Shown: one piece after another, positions 15,825-24,340 of the stretch
How the letters are laid out: each line of letters begins with the position of its first letter
Numbering within the stretch: position 1 is the stretch's first letter
Assembly (NCBI GenBank): GCA_964350585.1
Contig: CAYGKC010000005.1
Span: forward strand, 1 to 48,271
Source: JBAYJM01 sp964350585
GTDB taxonomy: Bacteria > Patescibacteriota > Patescibacteriia > 2-01-FULL-39-33
Direction of reading: 5' to 3'
DNA length: 48,271 bases
The notes under the pieces: model-generated
Databases searched by the model: none
What the model was told of the DNA's origin: nothing
What the model saw: only the letters and a program-made list of their open reading frames with translations
Translations under genes and position numbers: made by a program

Positions 15825-15851
15825 AAAAATCTCCCGAAAGGGAGATTTTTT
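15825..15851. terminator. Bidirectional terminator between rplL and the convergent gene
   Basis: AAAAATCTCCC (15825-15835), loop GAAA, GGGAGATTTTT (15840-15850) with a T-run on both strands. It serves rplL on the plus strand and overlaps the stop codon of the minus-strand gene. Confidence 0.93.
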
Positions 15852-17871
15852 AAATTCCGGTATTTATTATGAATATTTTATTATCCGAGAGTAAATATAT
15901 TTTTTGCTCTTTTTCACTAACAGCCATTGATTTTAGGGAAGTAAANNNNNNNNNNNNNNNNNNNNNNNNNNNNNNNNNNNNNNNNNNNNNNNNNNNNNNN
16001 NNNNNNNNNNNNNNNNNNNNNNNNNNNNNNNNNNNNNNNNNNNNNCCTCCTAAAGCTTTACCGTCTTTTATTTGATATTTTGTTATAATCCCTTTGCCTT
16101 TATCCAAAGTATATACATTGTCTCCATAATAATTAATGTCATTTATCTGTGTGCCTGGAATAAGGTTTATTAGCTCTCCTTTTTCTGTGAAGGAATAAAC
16201 ACCTTTGGTTTTGTCCAAAAGTAGGAATTTTCTTTCATTAATTTGTTCAAGTTTTGAAACATCAATATCGGAATTCAATTCTATTGGTTTTACTTGTTTT
16301 TGGCTTAAATCAATTTGAAAAACTCCGCTATTATTGGCGCTAGCAATTAAATTTTGTCCCGAAAGCATTACTGAGCCAAAATTCAAAGATTTACCTATTT
16401 CATTAAGGTCAAAAAGAATTTGCGGATTATCAATGGAAGAGATTTTCTCTATGGCCATTTTAGTTTCGTTAATCTTGCTTTGCAGCATTTCTATTAATGA
16501 GTAATTATTTTTTTTGTTTGGTATTGTTCCAAGCAAAGCTTGCGCCTCCTGAATTAAGGCTTTTGCACCGGCTTCATCACTGAAAATATTTTGGGCTTCT
16601 GCAAGATTTATTTTATCTTCAATCTTATTGGTGATATTTTGATTTTCTTTTAACGGTTTGGGTTGTGAACCCTTTTCCATTAAGACAATGCTTTCACTGA
16701 AGGCAAACAGCATTATAAAAACTAAAAGCAGGATAATTTTATGCGTTCTTTTTAAAGAAATTATTTTAAAAATTTGTTTATTCAGCCAGTTGCTGATAGC
16801 TCCCAAAAAGCCCGGCTGATTAAACTGTGTAGGATATTTCCCATCATACTGTTCATAAGGAGAATTAGTTGCAATAGGTGGCGTATTTGAGGTAGAAGAA
16901 TTTATTTCATTTTTATTTTTTTTCTTTATAATCAGCAGAAATAAAATTTTTATTTTTGCAAATAAAAAGATAATTAATTTCTTGAGAATTGGATAAAGGA
17001 AAATTCCGATTTTTTTGATTCCCTTTAGAATGAGGATAAATATTTTTTGCCAACTAGGCATCGAAGATGGGGTAAGGAATTTTTCCGTTTTTCTTTGGGT
17101 CTTGATGAGTGAATTTATTGAAGTCAGAGGCGTGCTGTGTTCTTCTGTTTTTTTGGCAGATTCATGAATGTTATCAATTCGATCATGGTCTGGTTCTATG
17201 GTTAGGGTATAAAAATTGTTTTTTTGCGCCTGTGATTGCAAAAGATTGTCAATTTCTGAAGCAAGGTTTACTGAGTTTGATTCTACTATATTGATTAAGT
17301 CGGGGCTTGAAATAAAATTGGAAGTGCTTGAACTTAAAATAAAAATTTTGTCTCTGCCGCTTATCTTACCGTTAGATAAATTAGAAAAAAGCTTTTCAGG
17401 CTTAATGGTTCTATTTTCATCACCAATAATATCAATTGCAATATTTTGACCGTCTTTTCTTAAGTGTATAAGCAGAGCTTTGATTTCACCGGCGTAAGCG
17501 ATTATTATACTATTTTTAAAAGAAAGACCAATTAGGGCATTTATTCCATGAAGATTAATTTCTTCAATGGAATCCTCCATTGCCTTAAGAATGCGCCTGT
17601 TGGCTCTTTGGATGCATTCTTCAAACCTTTTTTCCACCCCAGATTGAAGATCGAAGGGGGGAAGATAGTATTCAGTCTTAAGATCTGAAATAATTTCATA
17701 AAACGCTTCGCTAAAGTTATCCGGTTGATCCTTTAATTCGAGGACGCCAAAAATAGTTCCGAGGCTTTTAGTAAGATTTCTCTCTGGAACACACCAAAAA
17801 GCATCGCCTGAAAGTTTATCAGTCGTTTCTATTATAGATTTGCCATATTTTACTAAAAATAGGTTGTCCAT
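15850..17871 (-). CDS. Membrane protein: PP2C-like N-terminal domain, coiled region, propeller-like C-terminus (contains gap)
   Basis: A protein of about 670 aa interrupted by 100 N near its C-terminus. Residues 1-240 resemble a PPM/PP2C phosphatase-type fold (GDAFWCV, TIFGVLELKD, GINALIGLSFKNSIIIAYAGEIKALLI), but the metal-binding Asp pattern of active enzymes is not evident, so it may be a pseudophosphatase. A basic Ile/Lys-rich stretch follows (about 285-325), then a membrane segment near 380 (KIILLLVFIMLFAFS), a Lys/Glu-rich helical part (420-490) and repeated strand motifs (FDLNEIGKSLNFGSVMLSG, INDINYYGDNVYTLDK) like a beta-propeller. The N-terminal part would be cytoplasmic and the propeller outside. 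The start is the ATG at 17871; a minus-strand TATAAT lies upstream. The function is unknown. Confidence 0.65.
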   Translation of the reverse strand: MDNLFLVKYGKSIIETTDKLSGDAFWCVPERNLTKSLGTIFGVLELKDQPDNFSEAFYEIISDLKTEYYLPPFDLQSGVEKRFEECIQRANRRILKAMEDSIEEINLHGINALIGLSFKNSIIIAYAGEIKALLIHLRKDGQNIAIDIIGDENRTIKPEKLFSNLSNGKISGRDKIFILSSSTSNFISSPDLINIVESNSVNLASEIDNLLQSQAQKNNFYTLTIEPDHDRIDNIHESAKKTEEHSTPLTSINSLIKTQRKTEKFLTPSSMPSWQKIFILILKGIKKIGIFLYPILKKLIIFLFAKIKILFLLIIKKKNKNEINSSTSNTPPIATNSPYEQYDGKYPTQFNQPGFLGAISNWLNKQIFKIISLKRTHKIILLLVFIMLFAFSESIVLMEKGSQPKPLKENQNITNKIEDKINLAEAQNIFSDEAGAKALIQEAQALLGTIPNKKNNYSLIEMLQSKINETKMAIEKISSIDNPQILFDLNEIGKSLNFGSVMLSGQNLIASANNSGVFQIDLSQKQVKPIELNSDIDVSKLEQINERKFLLLDKTKGVYSFTEKGELINLIPGTQINDINYYGDNVYTLDKGKGIITKYQIKDGKALGXXXXXXXXXXXXXXXXXXXXXXXXXXXXXXXXXXFTSLKSMAVSEKEQKIYLLSDNKIFIINTGI
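15946..16045. other. Assembly gap (100 N) inside the propeller-like gene
   Basis: Exactly 100 N. The minus-strand frame stays open on both sides and the segment beyond the gap (ending KIFIINTGI) continues the propeller style, but the true number of missing bases is unknown. Confidence 0.95.
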
Positions 17872-18026
17872 TTGCGAATTCTAAACGCTAAATAAGGGCA
17901 TTGTCTTTTTTAAGGTAAATATGCCTTTTTTCTTTACACTTATTTGATATTATTATACAATAAAACAGTAATCAATACAAAATAATATAGTCTCTAATAT
18001 TTTTTTAATCAACTTTTGTTATTTTT

Positions 18027-18641
18027 ATGCTTGAACATATTTTTGGTTCTAAGAGCAGGGTAGTCCTGTTAAGGGCGTTTATAAACAATTCAGAAAAGTT
18101 CTTTTTTGTTCGAGAAATTTCAAGAAATTTTAATCTTCATTTGAATTCTGCAAGGAGAGAATTGGCAAATTTAGAAAAGATGGGAATTATTCAAAGTTTT
18201 ACTAAGGAGGATTTTGAAAAGGAATTGGGAAAAGAAACCAAAGACAACAAGAAATATTACAAGTTAAACAAAAATTTCCTTTTTTTGGATGAATTAAGAT
18301 CTATTCTGATAAAGTCAAACTTAATAATGGAAAGATCATTTACGGAAAAGATTGATAAAATGGGCGAAGTTTGGTACTTGTTGTTATCGGGAATTTTTGT
18401 TGGGAGGGAAAATGCGCCCACAGATGTTTTGGTGGTAGGGAGTGTTAACAAAAATAAGTTTCAAAGATTAGTAACTGATATTGAAAAAGAATTAGGCAGG
18501 CAGATAAACTATACCATAATGAGTAAGCCGGATTTCCTATACAGAAGAGGTTTAACCGATAAGTTTCTTTATGATCTTATTGAGAATAAAAATTTGATTT
18601 TAGTTGATAAAATTAATAAAACAAAAATAGAACGTGTATAA
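18027..18641 (+). CDS. Winged-helix protein with degenerate nucleotidyltransferase-like C-terminal half
   Basis: A 204-aa cytoplasmic protein. The first 90 residues form a winged-helix DNA-binding domain (SKSRVVLLRAFI, then FFVREISRNFNLHLNSARRE as the recognition helix region, then LANLEKMGII). The second half (PTDVLVVGSVNKNKFQRLV, EKELGRQINYTIMS) has the shape of a MNT-type nucleotidyltransferase but lacks the GS-x-A-x-G active site in recognisable form, so catalysis is doubtful. Its end overlaps the start of the YkuD gene by 8 bases, so they are translated together; it may regulate that gene. Confidence 0.65.
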   Translation: MLEHIFGSKSRVVLLRAFINNSEKFFFVREISRNFNLHLNSARRELANLEKMGIIQSFTKEDFEKELGKETKDNKKYYKLNKNFLFLDELRSILIKSNLIMERSFTEKIDKMGEVWYLLLSGIFVGRENAPTDVLVVGSVNKNKFQRLVTDIEKELGRQINYTIMSKPDFLYRRGLTDKFLYDLIENKNLILVDKINKTKIERV

Positions 18642-20028
18642 GAAAAGAAGCACCTTTTTTGCCACTGTTGTATTGCTGATATGTTTTATTGGCATTACTC
18701 CCTTGCTAGCAAGCGCCAAAACTGGTCCAGAAATAAAAATTTTTGATAAAGATGGGAAGGTAAAAGGTTCTTTTAGTGTCTTTTACTCTGATTATGTTGG
18801 TAATTCTGATATTGCGATAGCAAACTTTTCAAATGGTGAAAAGAAAATAGTTGCCAGCAGAGGAAGCGGTAATGCTCCCATTATAGAAATTTTTAAAACT
18901 ACCGGTGAGTTTGAATATCTTTTGGATGTTTTTGATCTAAAATTCAAAGGTGGATCTTCTATCTCGACTGGGGATGTAGATGGTGATGGAAATGATGAAT
19001 TTATAGTTAGTGCCGGTTACAGGGGCGGACCACAAATAAGAATTTTTAAATCAGGAGGATTAAACATATCAAACTTTTTTGCTTATAGTAAAGATGAAAG
19101 GACGGGAGTTAAGGCTATTGCTGCAGACATTATCGGTGACGGTAAAGCGGAGATAATTGCCGGTCCGAATTTAAATAGAGAAGCGGAGATCAAGGTTTTT
19201 GATTATAAAGGAAAGGAATTAAAATCCAAAAAAATAGAGTTAGCAGCGGCAGGAGGTATTAATTTGGCGGCAGGAGATGTAAATGGTGATGGTAAAAAGG
19301 AAATAATCATAGGGGCTGGATATGGCAATAAGTCACAAGTAATAATTTTAGACTCCAACCTTGAAATAATTAAGGAAATGTTTCCTTATGGTGAAAACTA
19401 TATAAATGGTGTAAATGTGGCTTCAGGAGATTTTGATGGTGATGGGAAAGACGAAATAGTTGTTGCTCCTGCTTTTAACGGAGATTATAAAATAAAGGTT
19501 TTAAAAATTGACGGAACAATTTTAAATGAATTTACGGCTTTTGAAAATGTAAAATATAAGGGTGGCTTGGCGTTGGCAGTTGGTGATATTGATAATGATA
19601 AAAAAATTGAGATCATCGCTATTCCACAGAGAATAGCTAAAGACATTAAAAGTCAAGAGTATAAATTTATTGAAGTAAATTTGAAAACTCAAGAGCTTTC
19701 TTTTTGGCAAGATGGCAAAAAATTAGATACTTTTTTAATTTCATCTGGCAAGGCTAAGACACCTACGCCAAAAGGCAGTTTTAAAATTTATAATAAGAGA
19801 GCCAATGTTAGAATGGCTTGGTATTATGGTCGAGGAAATCCGATGAATTATGATTTGCCTAATGTGCCTTGGGTTTTATCTTTTAGCGGTCCATATACAA
19901 TACATGGCACTTATTGGCATAGTAATTTCGGTCATCAAATGAGCCATGGTTGCGTAAATATGTATACGCCCCATGCAAAACTTATCTATGATTGGGCTGA
20001 TCTCGGTACGCCGATAATAATTTATTAA
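18634..20028 (+). CDS. Secreted FG-GAP repeat protein with L,D-transpeptidase (YkuD) domain
   Basis: A 464-aa exported protein. An N-terminal signal segment ends near residue 27 (LLASA). Residues 40-345 carry FG-GAP/VCBS-type repeats with calcium-loop motifs (GDVDGDGNDEF, GDVNGDGKKEI, GDFDGDGKDEI, GDIDNDKKIEI), likely an integrin-alpha-like propeller. Residues 350-464 form the YkuD domain with IHGTYWHSNFGHQMSHGCVN, giving catalytic His and Cys. YkuD enzymes make 3-3 crosslinks in peptidoglycan or attach proteins to it. The fusion suggests wall crosslinking tied to a surface propeller. Translation is coupled to the winged-helix gene. Confidence 0.88.
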   Translation: MYKKRSTFFATVVLLICFIGITPLLASAKTGPEIKIFDKDGKVKGSFSVFYSDYVGNSDIAIANFSNGEKKIVASRGSGNAPIIEIFKTTGEFEYLLDVFDLKFKGGSSISTGDVDGDGNDEFIVSAGYRGGPQIRIFKSGGLNISNFFAYSKDERTGVKAIAADIIGDGKAEIIAGPNLNREAEIKVFDYKGKELKSKKIELAAAGGINLAAGDVNGDGKKEIIIGAGYGNKSQVIILDSNLEIIKEMFPYGENYINGVNVASGDFDGDGKDEIVVAPAFNGDYKIKVLKIDGTILNEFTAFENVKYKGGLALAVGDIDNDKKIEIIAIPQRIAKDIKSQEYKFIEVNLKTQELSFWQDGKKLDTFLISSGKAKTPTPKGSFKIYNKRANVRMAWYYGRGNPMNYDLPNVPWVLSFSGPYTIHGTYWHSNFGHQMSHGCVNMYTPHAKLIYDWADLGTPIIIY

Positions 20029-20061
20029 GTTTCTGTTTTAAGTTAAATTTAAAAATCATTT

Positions 20062-20460
20062 ATGTATTTAATAATTAACACAATAGAAGATAAAAAAATT
20101 GAAGTTATTTTGGCAAAGGATGAAAAAAATTTTAAAATTTCTCAGGCAAGGGGAGAACATAAGCAATCAGAAAAACTTTTAGTTTTGATCGATAAAATTC
20201 TCAAAACCAATAAAATTAACTTAAAAAAAATAAAGGGAATTGGTGTAGTTTCAGGTCCGGGAGGATTTACTTCGGTGAGAATAGGAACGGTTGTAGCAAA
20301 TACTTTGGCTTTTGCTATTGGTGTTGAGGTTTTTGGAATTAAGCTATCAAATTTTGTTAATAATGAAGATTTAATTGCAAAAACCATTAAAGCATTTAAC
20401 GAGAAAAAGACAAAAAAAATAGTTTTGCCGTTTTATAACCGTGAACCGAATATTGGATAG
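20062..20460 (+). CDS. tsaB: TsaB-like protein (t6A tRNA modification), short form
   Basis: Non-catalytic partner of TsaD in making threonylcarbamoyl-adenosine at position 37 of ANN-decoding tRNAs. The core signature GVVSGPGGFTSVRIGTVVAN lies near residue 67, with the ASKHA-type first strands before it. At 132 aa it is much shorter than E. coli TsaB (about 230 aa) and lacks the second lobe; it retains the N-terminal lobe. It has its own terminator downstream. It could be truncated, but the frame is clean and ends normally. Confidence 0.8.
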   Translation: MYLIINTIEDKKIEVILAKDEKNFKISQARGEHKQSEKLLVLIDKILKTNKINLKKIKGIGVVSGPGGFTSVRIGTVVANTLAFAIGVEVFGIKLSNFVNNEDLIAKTIKAFNEKKTKKIVLPFYNREPNIG

Positions 20461-20520
20461 TAATTTGTTATAAATTGAGTCAAAGTTATCCACTTTTTAT
20501 CCACTTTTTAATTAATTCAT

Positions 20521-20551
20521 AAAAAATACCCTAAATATCGGGTATTTTTTT
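20521..20551 (+). terminator. Intrinsic terminator after tsaB
   Basis: AAAAAATACCC (20521-20531), an 8-base loop, then GGGTATTTTTT (20540-20550) with further T. Confidence 0.88.
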
Positions 20552-20574
20552 ATTATCAAAATGCAGAATAATGT

Positions 20575-20603
20575 TTGACCATGCAATATATGTGGTGTAT
20601 AAT
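20575..20603 (+). promoter_or_regulatory. Promoter of the mraZ-rsmH-ftsL-ftsI operon
   Basis: TTGACC (20575-20580), a 17-base spacer and TATAAT (20598-20603), near consensus. Transcription should start near 20610, giving a leader of about 94 bases. Confidence 0.85.
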
Positions 20604-20612
20604 GATTGTAAA

Positions 20613-20627
20613 TGGGGAAAAGTGGTG
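20613..20627 (+). promoter_or_regulatory. Candidate MraZ operator (two TGGKG repeats)
   Basis: TGGGG (20613-20617) and TGGTG (20623-20627) are direct repeats one helical turn apart, just downstream of the predicted transcription start. Known MraZ boxes are TGGG-type repeats spaced by 5 bases at the promoter of mraZ itself. Only two repeats are visible here, one imperfect, so this is an inference. Confidence 0.5.
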
Positions 20628-20648
20628 AAATTCAAAATTATGCTTACG

Positions 20649-20682
20649 CCTGCAACTCCATTGTCATGGATGGGGTTGCAGG
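20649..20682 (+). promoter_or_regulatory. Hairpin in the mraZ leader
   Basis: CCTGCAACTCCAT (20649-20661) pairs with ATGGGGTTGCAGG (20670-20682), 13 bp with one G-U, across an 8-base loop, 21 bases before the mraZ ATG. There is no T-tract, so it is not a terminator. It may control translation or mRNA stability. Confidence 0.6.
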
Positions 20683-20703
20683 AAAGCAAAATACAAAAAA
20701 TAA

Positions 20704-21141
20704 ATGTTTATTGGTCAATACTCACATAGCTTGGATAGCAAGGGGAGAGTGGCTGTTCCTGCTAAATTCAGAGCAGAATTGAAATCAGCAGTAGTCACTA
20801 AAGGATTGGACAACTGCCTTTTCTTGTATCCGCAGAAAGAATGGGAAAAAATAGCAGAAAAAATCTCGAGCATGCCAATGGATAAATCTGATAATCGTGC
20901 ATTTTCAAGGGCAATACTTGCAGGTGCCACTGAAGTAGAATTTGATAAGCAAGGAAGAATAATGTTGCCCGATTACCTTAGAAAATTTGCAGGCATAACA
21001 AAAAACGTAACAATTGCAGGATTATATAACAGATTGGAAATTTGGGATGAAAATAAATGGAATTCTTATAAAGAAGATACTGATAAAAATTACAATAGCA
21101 TAGCGGAGACTTTAAACGATTTAAGGAACTCTACAAATTAA
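20704..21141 (+). CDS. mraZ: MraZ, transcriptional regulator of the division cluster
   Basis: AbrB-like double-psi-barrel DNA-binding protein that represses the division/cell-wall operon in bacteria studied so far. 145 aa, with the two characteristic repeats DSKGRVAVPAKFR near residue 11 and DKQGRIMLPDYLRKFA near 80. It is first in the operon, behind a strong promoter with candidate TGGKG operator repeats, which fits autoregulation. No SD is visible. rsmH follows after 19 bases. Confidence 0.95.
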   Translation: MFIGQYSHSLDSKGRVAVPAKFRAELKSAVVTKGLDNCLFLYPQKEWEKIAEKISSMPMDKSDNRAFSRAILAGATEVEFDKQGRIMLPDYLRKFAGITKNVTIAGLYNRLEIWDENKWNSYKEDTDKNYNSIAETLNDLRNSTN

Positions 21142-21160
21142 CTTAGCAGTTTTCGAAAAT

Positions 21161-22057
21161 ATGGCAACCATCCATGAACCCGTCCTGTTAAAAGAGGTAA
21201 TAGATTACTTAGAGCCTGGACCGGGAAAAAACTATATTGATTGTACTTTCGGTGGAGGTGGCCATTCACTGGAAATTTTAAGTAGAGTAAAACCTGAAGG
21301 CAAAGTTGTGGGAATTGATTGGGATCCGGCCGTGGTAAAAAATAGCAGTAATGAAAATTTGATTCTTATAAATGATAACTATAAGAATTTAAAAAAAATA
21401 TATCAGCAGGTAAGGGAAAACGGGATTGAAAGAATAGACGGTATTTTGCTTGATCTTGGTTTATCTTCAGATCAGTTGGGTTCAAGAGACAGAGGCTTCA
21501 GTTTTAATGATGGAGGGATTCTAGATTTAAGATTTAATACCAATTCCGATATTTTGACAGCAGCGGATATATTGGCAAATTACAGCCAGCAAGAATTATT
21601 TAAAATTTTTAATGAATATGGTGAAGATCCTTTGGCTTGGAAAATTGCAAAGGAAATTGTCGAACAAAGGAATAAAGGAAATAAAATTGAGACGGTTGAA
21701 ATGCTTGTCCAACTAGTCTCAAATGCTTATAAAAGGCATTTTAAATCTAAGTCAAAGAAAAATCCTGCAACCAGGATTTTCCAAGCCTTGAGGATTGCCG
21801 TCAATGATGAACTTGGCAATATAAAAAGTGTTTTGCCTCAAGCAATAGATATTTTAAATCCCGGAGGCAGAATAGCGATTATTTCTTTTCATTCTCTTGA
21901 AGATAGAATTGTAAAGAATTATTTTCGTGATGAATCAAAAAGGGATTATCCAAGGCTTAAATTGGTAACAAAAAAACCTATAGTTGCTTCAGAGGAAGAA
22001 ATCAGTAAAAATCCCAGAAGCAGGTCAGCAAAATTGAGAGTGGCCGAAAAAATATAA
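21161..22057 (+). CDS. rsmH: RsmH (MraW), 16S rRNA m4C1402 methyltransferase
   Basis: SAM-dependent methyltransferase acting on C1402 of 16S rRNA in the P site. 298 aa. It opens with HEPVLLKEVIDYL; the SAM loop DCTFGGGGHSLEIL is near residue 27 and GIDWDP near 58; DLGLSSDQL and ISFHSLEDRIVKNYF are both family signatures. The position between mraZ and ftsL/ftsI is the classic dcw order. Confidence 0.96.
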   Translation: MATIHEPVLLKEVIDYLEPGPGKNYIDCTFGGGGHSLEILSRVKPEGKVVGIDWDPAVVKNSSNENLILINDNYKNLKKIYQQVRENGIERIDGILLDLGLSSDQLGSRDRGFSFNDGGILDLRFNTNSDILTAADILANYSQQELFKIFNEYGEDPLAWKIAKEIVEQRNKGNKIETVEMLVQLVSNAYKRHFKSKSKKNPATRIFQALRIAVNDELGNIKSVLPQAIDILNPGGRIAIISFHSLEDRIVKNYFRDESKRDYPRLKLVTKKPIVASEEEISKNPRSRSAKLRVAEKI

Positions 22058-22078
22058 TTATCATTAATTTACCATATT

Positions 22079-22447
22079 ATGTGCCGATTTTTTAAAAAAG
22101 AAAAATGCAATCATCATTTCCCGGAATTAAATAAAAAGAAGGGAGCAGCAAAAATAATTTCTTTATTATTTGGCGGTTCAAAAGTAAATTATTGGATGAT
22201 CGCCGTGACTGTATTTTTAGGAAGTGCGTTTTTTGTCCAAACAAACATAACCTCAGTAAAGGGATATGAAATAAAAGGATTGGAAGAAAAAGTATCGAAG
22301 CTGACTGAAGAGAATAAGAAATTAGACTTGGTGTATATCCAAAGGCAATCTATGGCTAATATCGTAGGCAGCATTTCCAAAATGGATTTGGTTCCTGTCA
22401 CTGATTTGGATGTAATTAATGTAAACGGCGCAGTAGCCTTAAGATAG
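22079..22447 (+). CDS. ftsL: FtsL-like small division protein
   Basis: A 122-aa bitopic membrane protein. A basic cytoplasmic N-terminus (1-36) is followed by one membrane segment (about 37-56) and a short coiled coil (IKGLEEKVSKLTEENKKLD, about 64-82). This topology and the position between rsmH and ftsI are those of FtsL, which recruits and activates the FtsWI synthase with FtsB/FtsQ. FtsL sequences diverge strongly, so the call rests on topology and context. Confidence 0.7.
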   Translation: MCRFFKKEKCNHHFPELNKKKGAAKIISLLFGGSKVNYWMIAVTVFLGSAFFVQTNITSVKGYEIKGLEEKVSKLTEENKKLDLVYIQRQSMANIVGSISKMDLVPVTDLDVINVNGAVALR

Positions 22448-22511
22448 TTTTTATTAGTTATTTGCTGGAAAAATTTTCTTGCGCTTTTGTTTTATTTATA
22501 AAGCCTTATTT

Positions 22512-24248
22512 ATGCAATGGAGATCCTCAGTTTTAAGGAGTAAAACAACAATAAGTGAAATTAGATTGAAGATTCTGGCCTTTATTTTTATATTTGTGTC
22601 GGTCATTATAATTGGCCGACTTTTTGATTTGCAAGTATTAAAAGGGGGATTTTACGGAGATTTAGCTTCAGGACAACATGAATTGTATAGGAAGTTGTTT
22701 CCTGAGAGGGGATCAATTTATGTAGTTGAAAGTAGGGGAGATAAAAATACTTTATTTCCATTAGTTACAAACCAAAAATTAAGTACTGTTTATGCCGTAC
22801 CGGTAAATATAAAAGATCCAACATCAACTGCAGAATCTCTTTTTGAGATACTTGGTTTGCCTGAAAAATTAGACTACAGTCAGGTTAAGTATTCGAGTAC
22901 TTCATTGAGTAATATAGATCCTATATTAGCGCAAGAGCTCCAAGCAAATAGAAAAGAAAAGTGGATGGAGGAGCAAAAACAAATTGAAATTAATAGGCTA
23001 GTTTCGATATTTAAAAAGCCTAATAGGCTTTATGAACCGATAAGTCAAAAACTTTCAGATGATAAAGTTGAAAAGATAAAAGAATTGGAGTTGGAAGGAA
23101 TCGGTTTCAAGGAAGAGGTTTGGAGATTTTATCCGGAGCAAGGAATGAATGGGCATATTTTTGGATTTTTGGGGTTTGATGGAGATGAAAGAAAAGGAAA
23201 ATACGGTTTAGAAGGCTATTTTAATAATATTTTAGCAGGAGAATCTGGGGAAATTAAGTCGCAAAAAGATGCGCTAGGTAATTTTATAGCTGTAGGCGGA
23301 AATTCCATAAAAGAAAAGGTAGATGGACAAAGCCTAGTACTGACAATTGAAAGACCAATACAGTTCAAGGCGTGCCAAGAGCTTTATCTAATGGTAAAGC
23401 AATCTAAGGCAAAAGGAGGAACAATAGTAGTCATGGATCCTAAGACCGGCGCCGTAATCGCTATGTGTTCATTTCCTGATTATAGTCCGGAGAAGTATAA
23501 CGAAGTTGATGATATTAACGTTTATAATAATCCAGCAATTTTCAATGCCTTTGAACTCGGATCAGTTTTTAAGACAATTACCATTGCAGCAGCTCTTAAC
23601 GAAGGAAAAATAAAACCTGATACGACATATGTCGATACCGGTGTTGTTGATTATGGTCAGTATAAGATTAAGAATTATAATGAAAAAGTNNNNNNNNNNN
23701 NNNNNNNNNNNNNNNNNNNNNNNNNNNNNNNNNNNNNNNNNNNNNNNNNNNNNNNNNNNNNNNNNNNNNNNNNNNNNNNNNNNNNNNNNTCAGCGCTTGT
23801 TAATGGCGGTAAATTAATGCAACCATATATTGTGAGCCAAATTATAAAGGATGGAAAAGCCGTTAAAACAATTTTGCCGAAGATTGTAAGGCAGGTAATT
23901 ACGCCTAAAACTTCTTCATTAATTTCAGCAATGATGGTAAGTGTCATTGAAAACAAAACGAATAATGCAAAAATTCCCGGCTACAGGATAGGAGGAAAAA
24001 CTGGTACAGCCCAGATTCCTAAAAAAGGCGGAGGTTATCAAGACAATAGCATAATCAATGGATCATTTATCGGTTTTGGACCGTATTCTGATCCTAAATT
24101 TGTTATATTTGTGAGTATAATGGAACCAGAATACGGAAAGACTGGAGAAGCTGTTGCCGCACCTGTTTTTTCAGCGGTAGGGAAATTTATTTTACAGTAT
24201 TATAATGTTCCTTATGATAATCCAAGTGACCCATTGCTTAAAAAGTAA
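22512..24248 (+). CDS. ftsI: FtsI-type penicillin-binding protein (class B, septal transpeptidase; contains gap)
   Basis: Class B PBP that crosslinks septal peptidoglycan with FtsW. An N-terminal membrane segment (about residues 20-37, ending GRLFDLQVLKG) is followed by a PBP dimerisation region and the transpeptidase domain. The catalytic Ser is in GSVFKT (Ser351 from the chosen start) and KTGTA lies in IGGKTGTAQIP. The SxN motif must lie in the 100-N gap. The family normally has about 90-95 residues between the flanking segments, so the gap is shorter than the missing sequence. The ATG at 22512 is chosen over an upstream TTG (22479) because it gives a normal class-B N-terminus. Confidence 0.92.
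   Translation: MQWRSSVLRSKTTISEIRLKILAFIFIFVSVIIIGRLFDLQVLKGGFYGDLASGQHELYRKLFPERGSIYVVESRGDKNTLFPLVTNQKLSTVYAVPVNIKDPTSTAESLFEILGLPEKLDYSQVKYSSTSLSNIDPILAQELQANRKEKWMEEQKQIEINRLVSIFKKPNRLYEPISQKLSDDKVEKIKELELEGIGFKEEVWRFYPEQGMNGHIFGFLGFDGDERKGKYGLEGYFNNILAGESGEIKSQKDALGNFIAVGGNSIKEKVDGQSLVLTIERPIQFKACQELYLMVKQSKAKGGTIVVMDPKTGAVIAMCSFPDYSPEKYNEVDDINVYNNPAIFNAFELGSVFKTITIAAALNEGKIKPDTTYVDTGVVDYGQYKIKNYNEKXXXXXXXXXXXXXXXXXXXXXXXXXXXXXXXXXXSALVNGGKLMQPYIVSQIIKDGKAVKTILPKIVRQVITPKTSSLISAMMVSVIENKTNNAKIPGYRIGGKTGTAQIPKKGGGYQDNSIINGSFIGFGPYSDPKFVIFVSIMEPEYGKTGEAVAAPVFSAVGKFILQYYNVPYDNPSDPLLKK
23690..23789. other. Assembly gap (100 N) inside ftsI
   Basis: Exactly 100 N between the sequence after the SxxK motif and SALVNGGKLMQP. 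Class B PBPs need roughly 280 bases here, including the SxN motif. The frame happens to match on both sides. Confidence 0.95.
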
Positions 24249-24340
24249 TTGACTTTTAAGTGAACATTTGAAATAGTACTTATGAAGGTAAACCGTTATA
24301 AGCGGATTTTTAATAGGACATTAAAGAAGGAGGACGGCCA

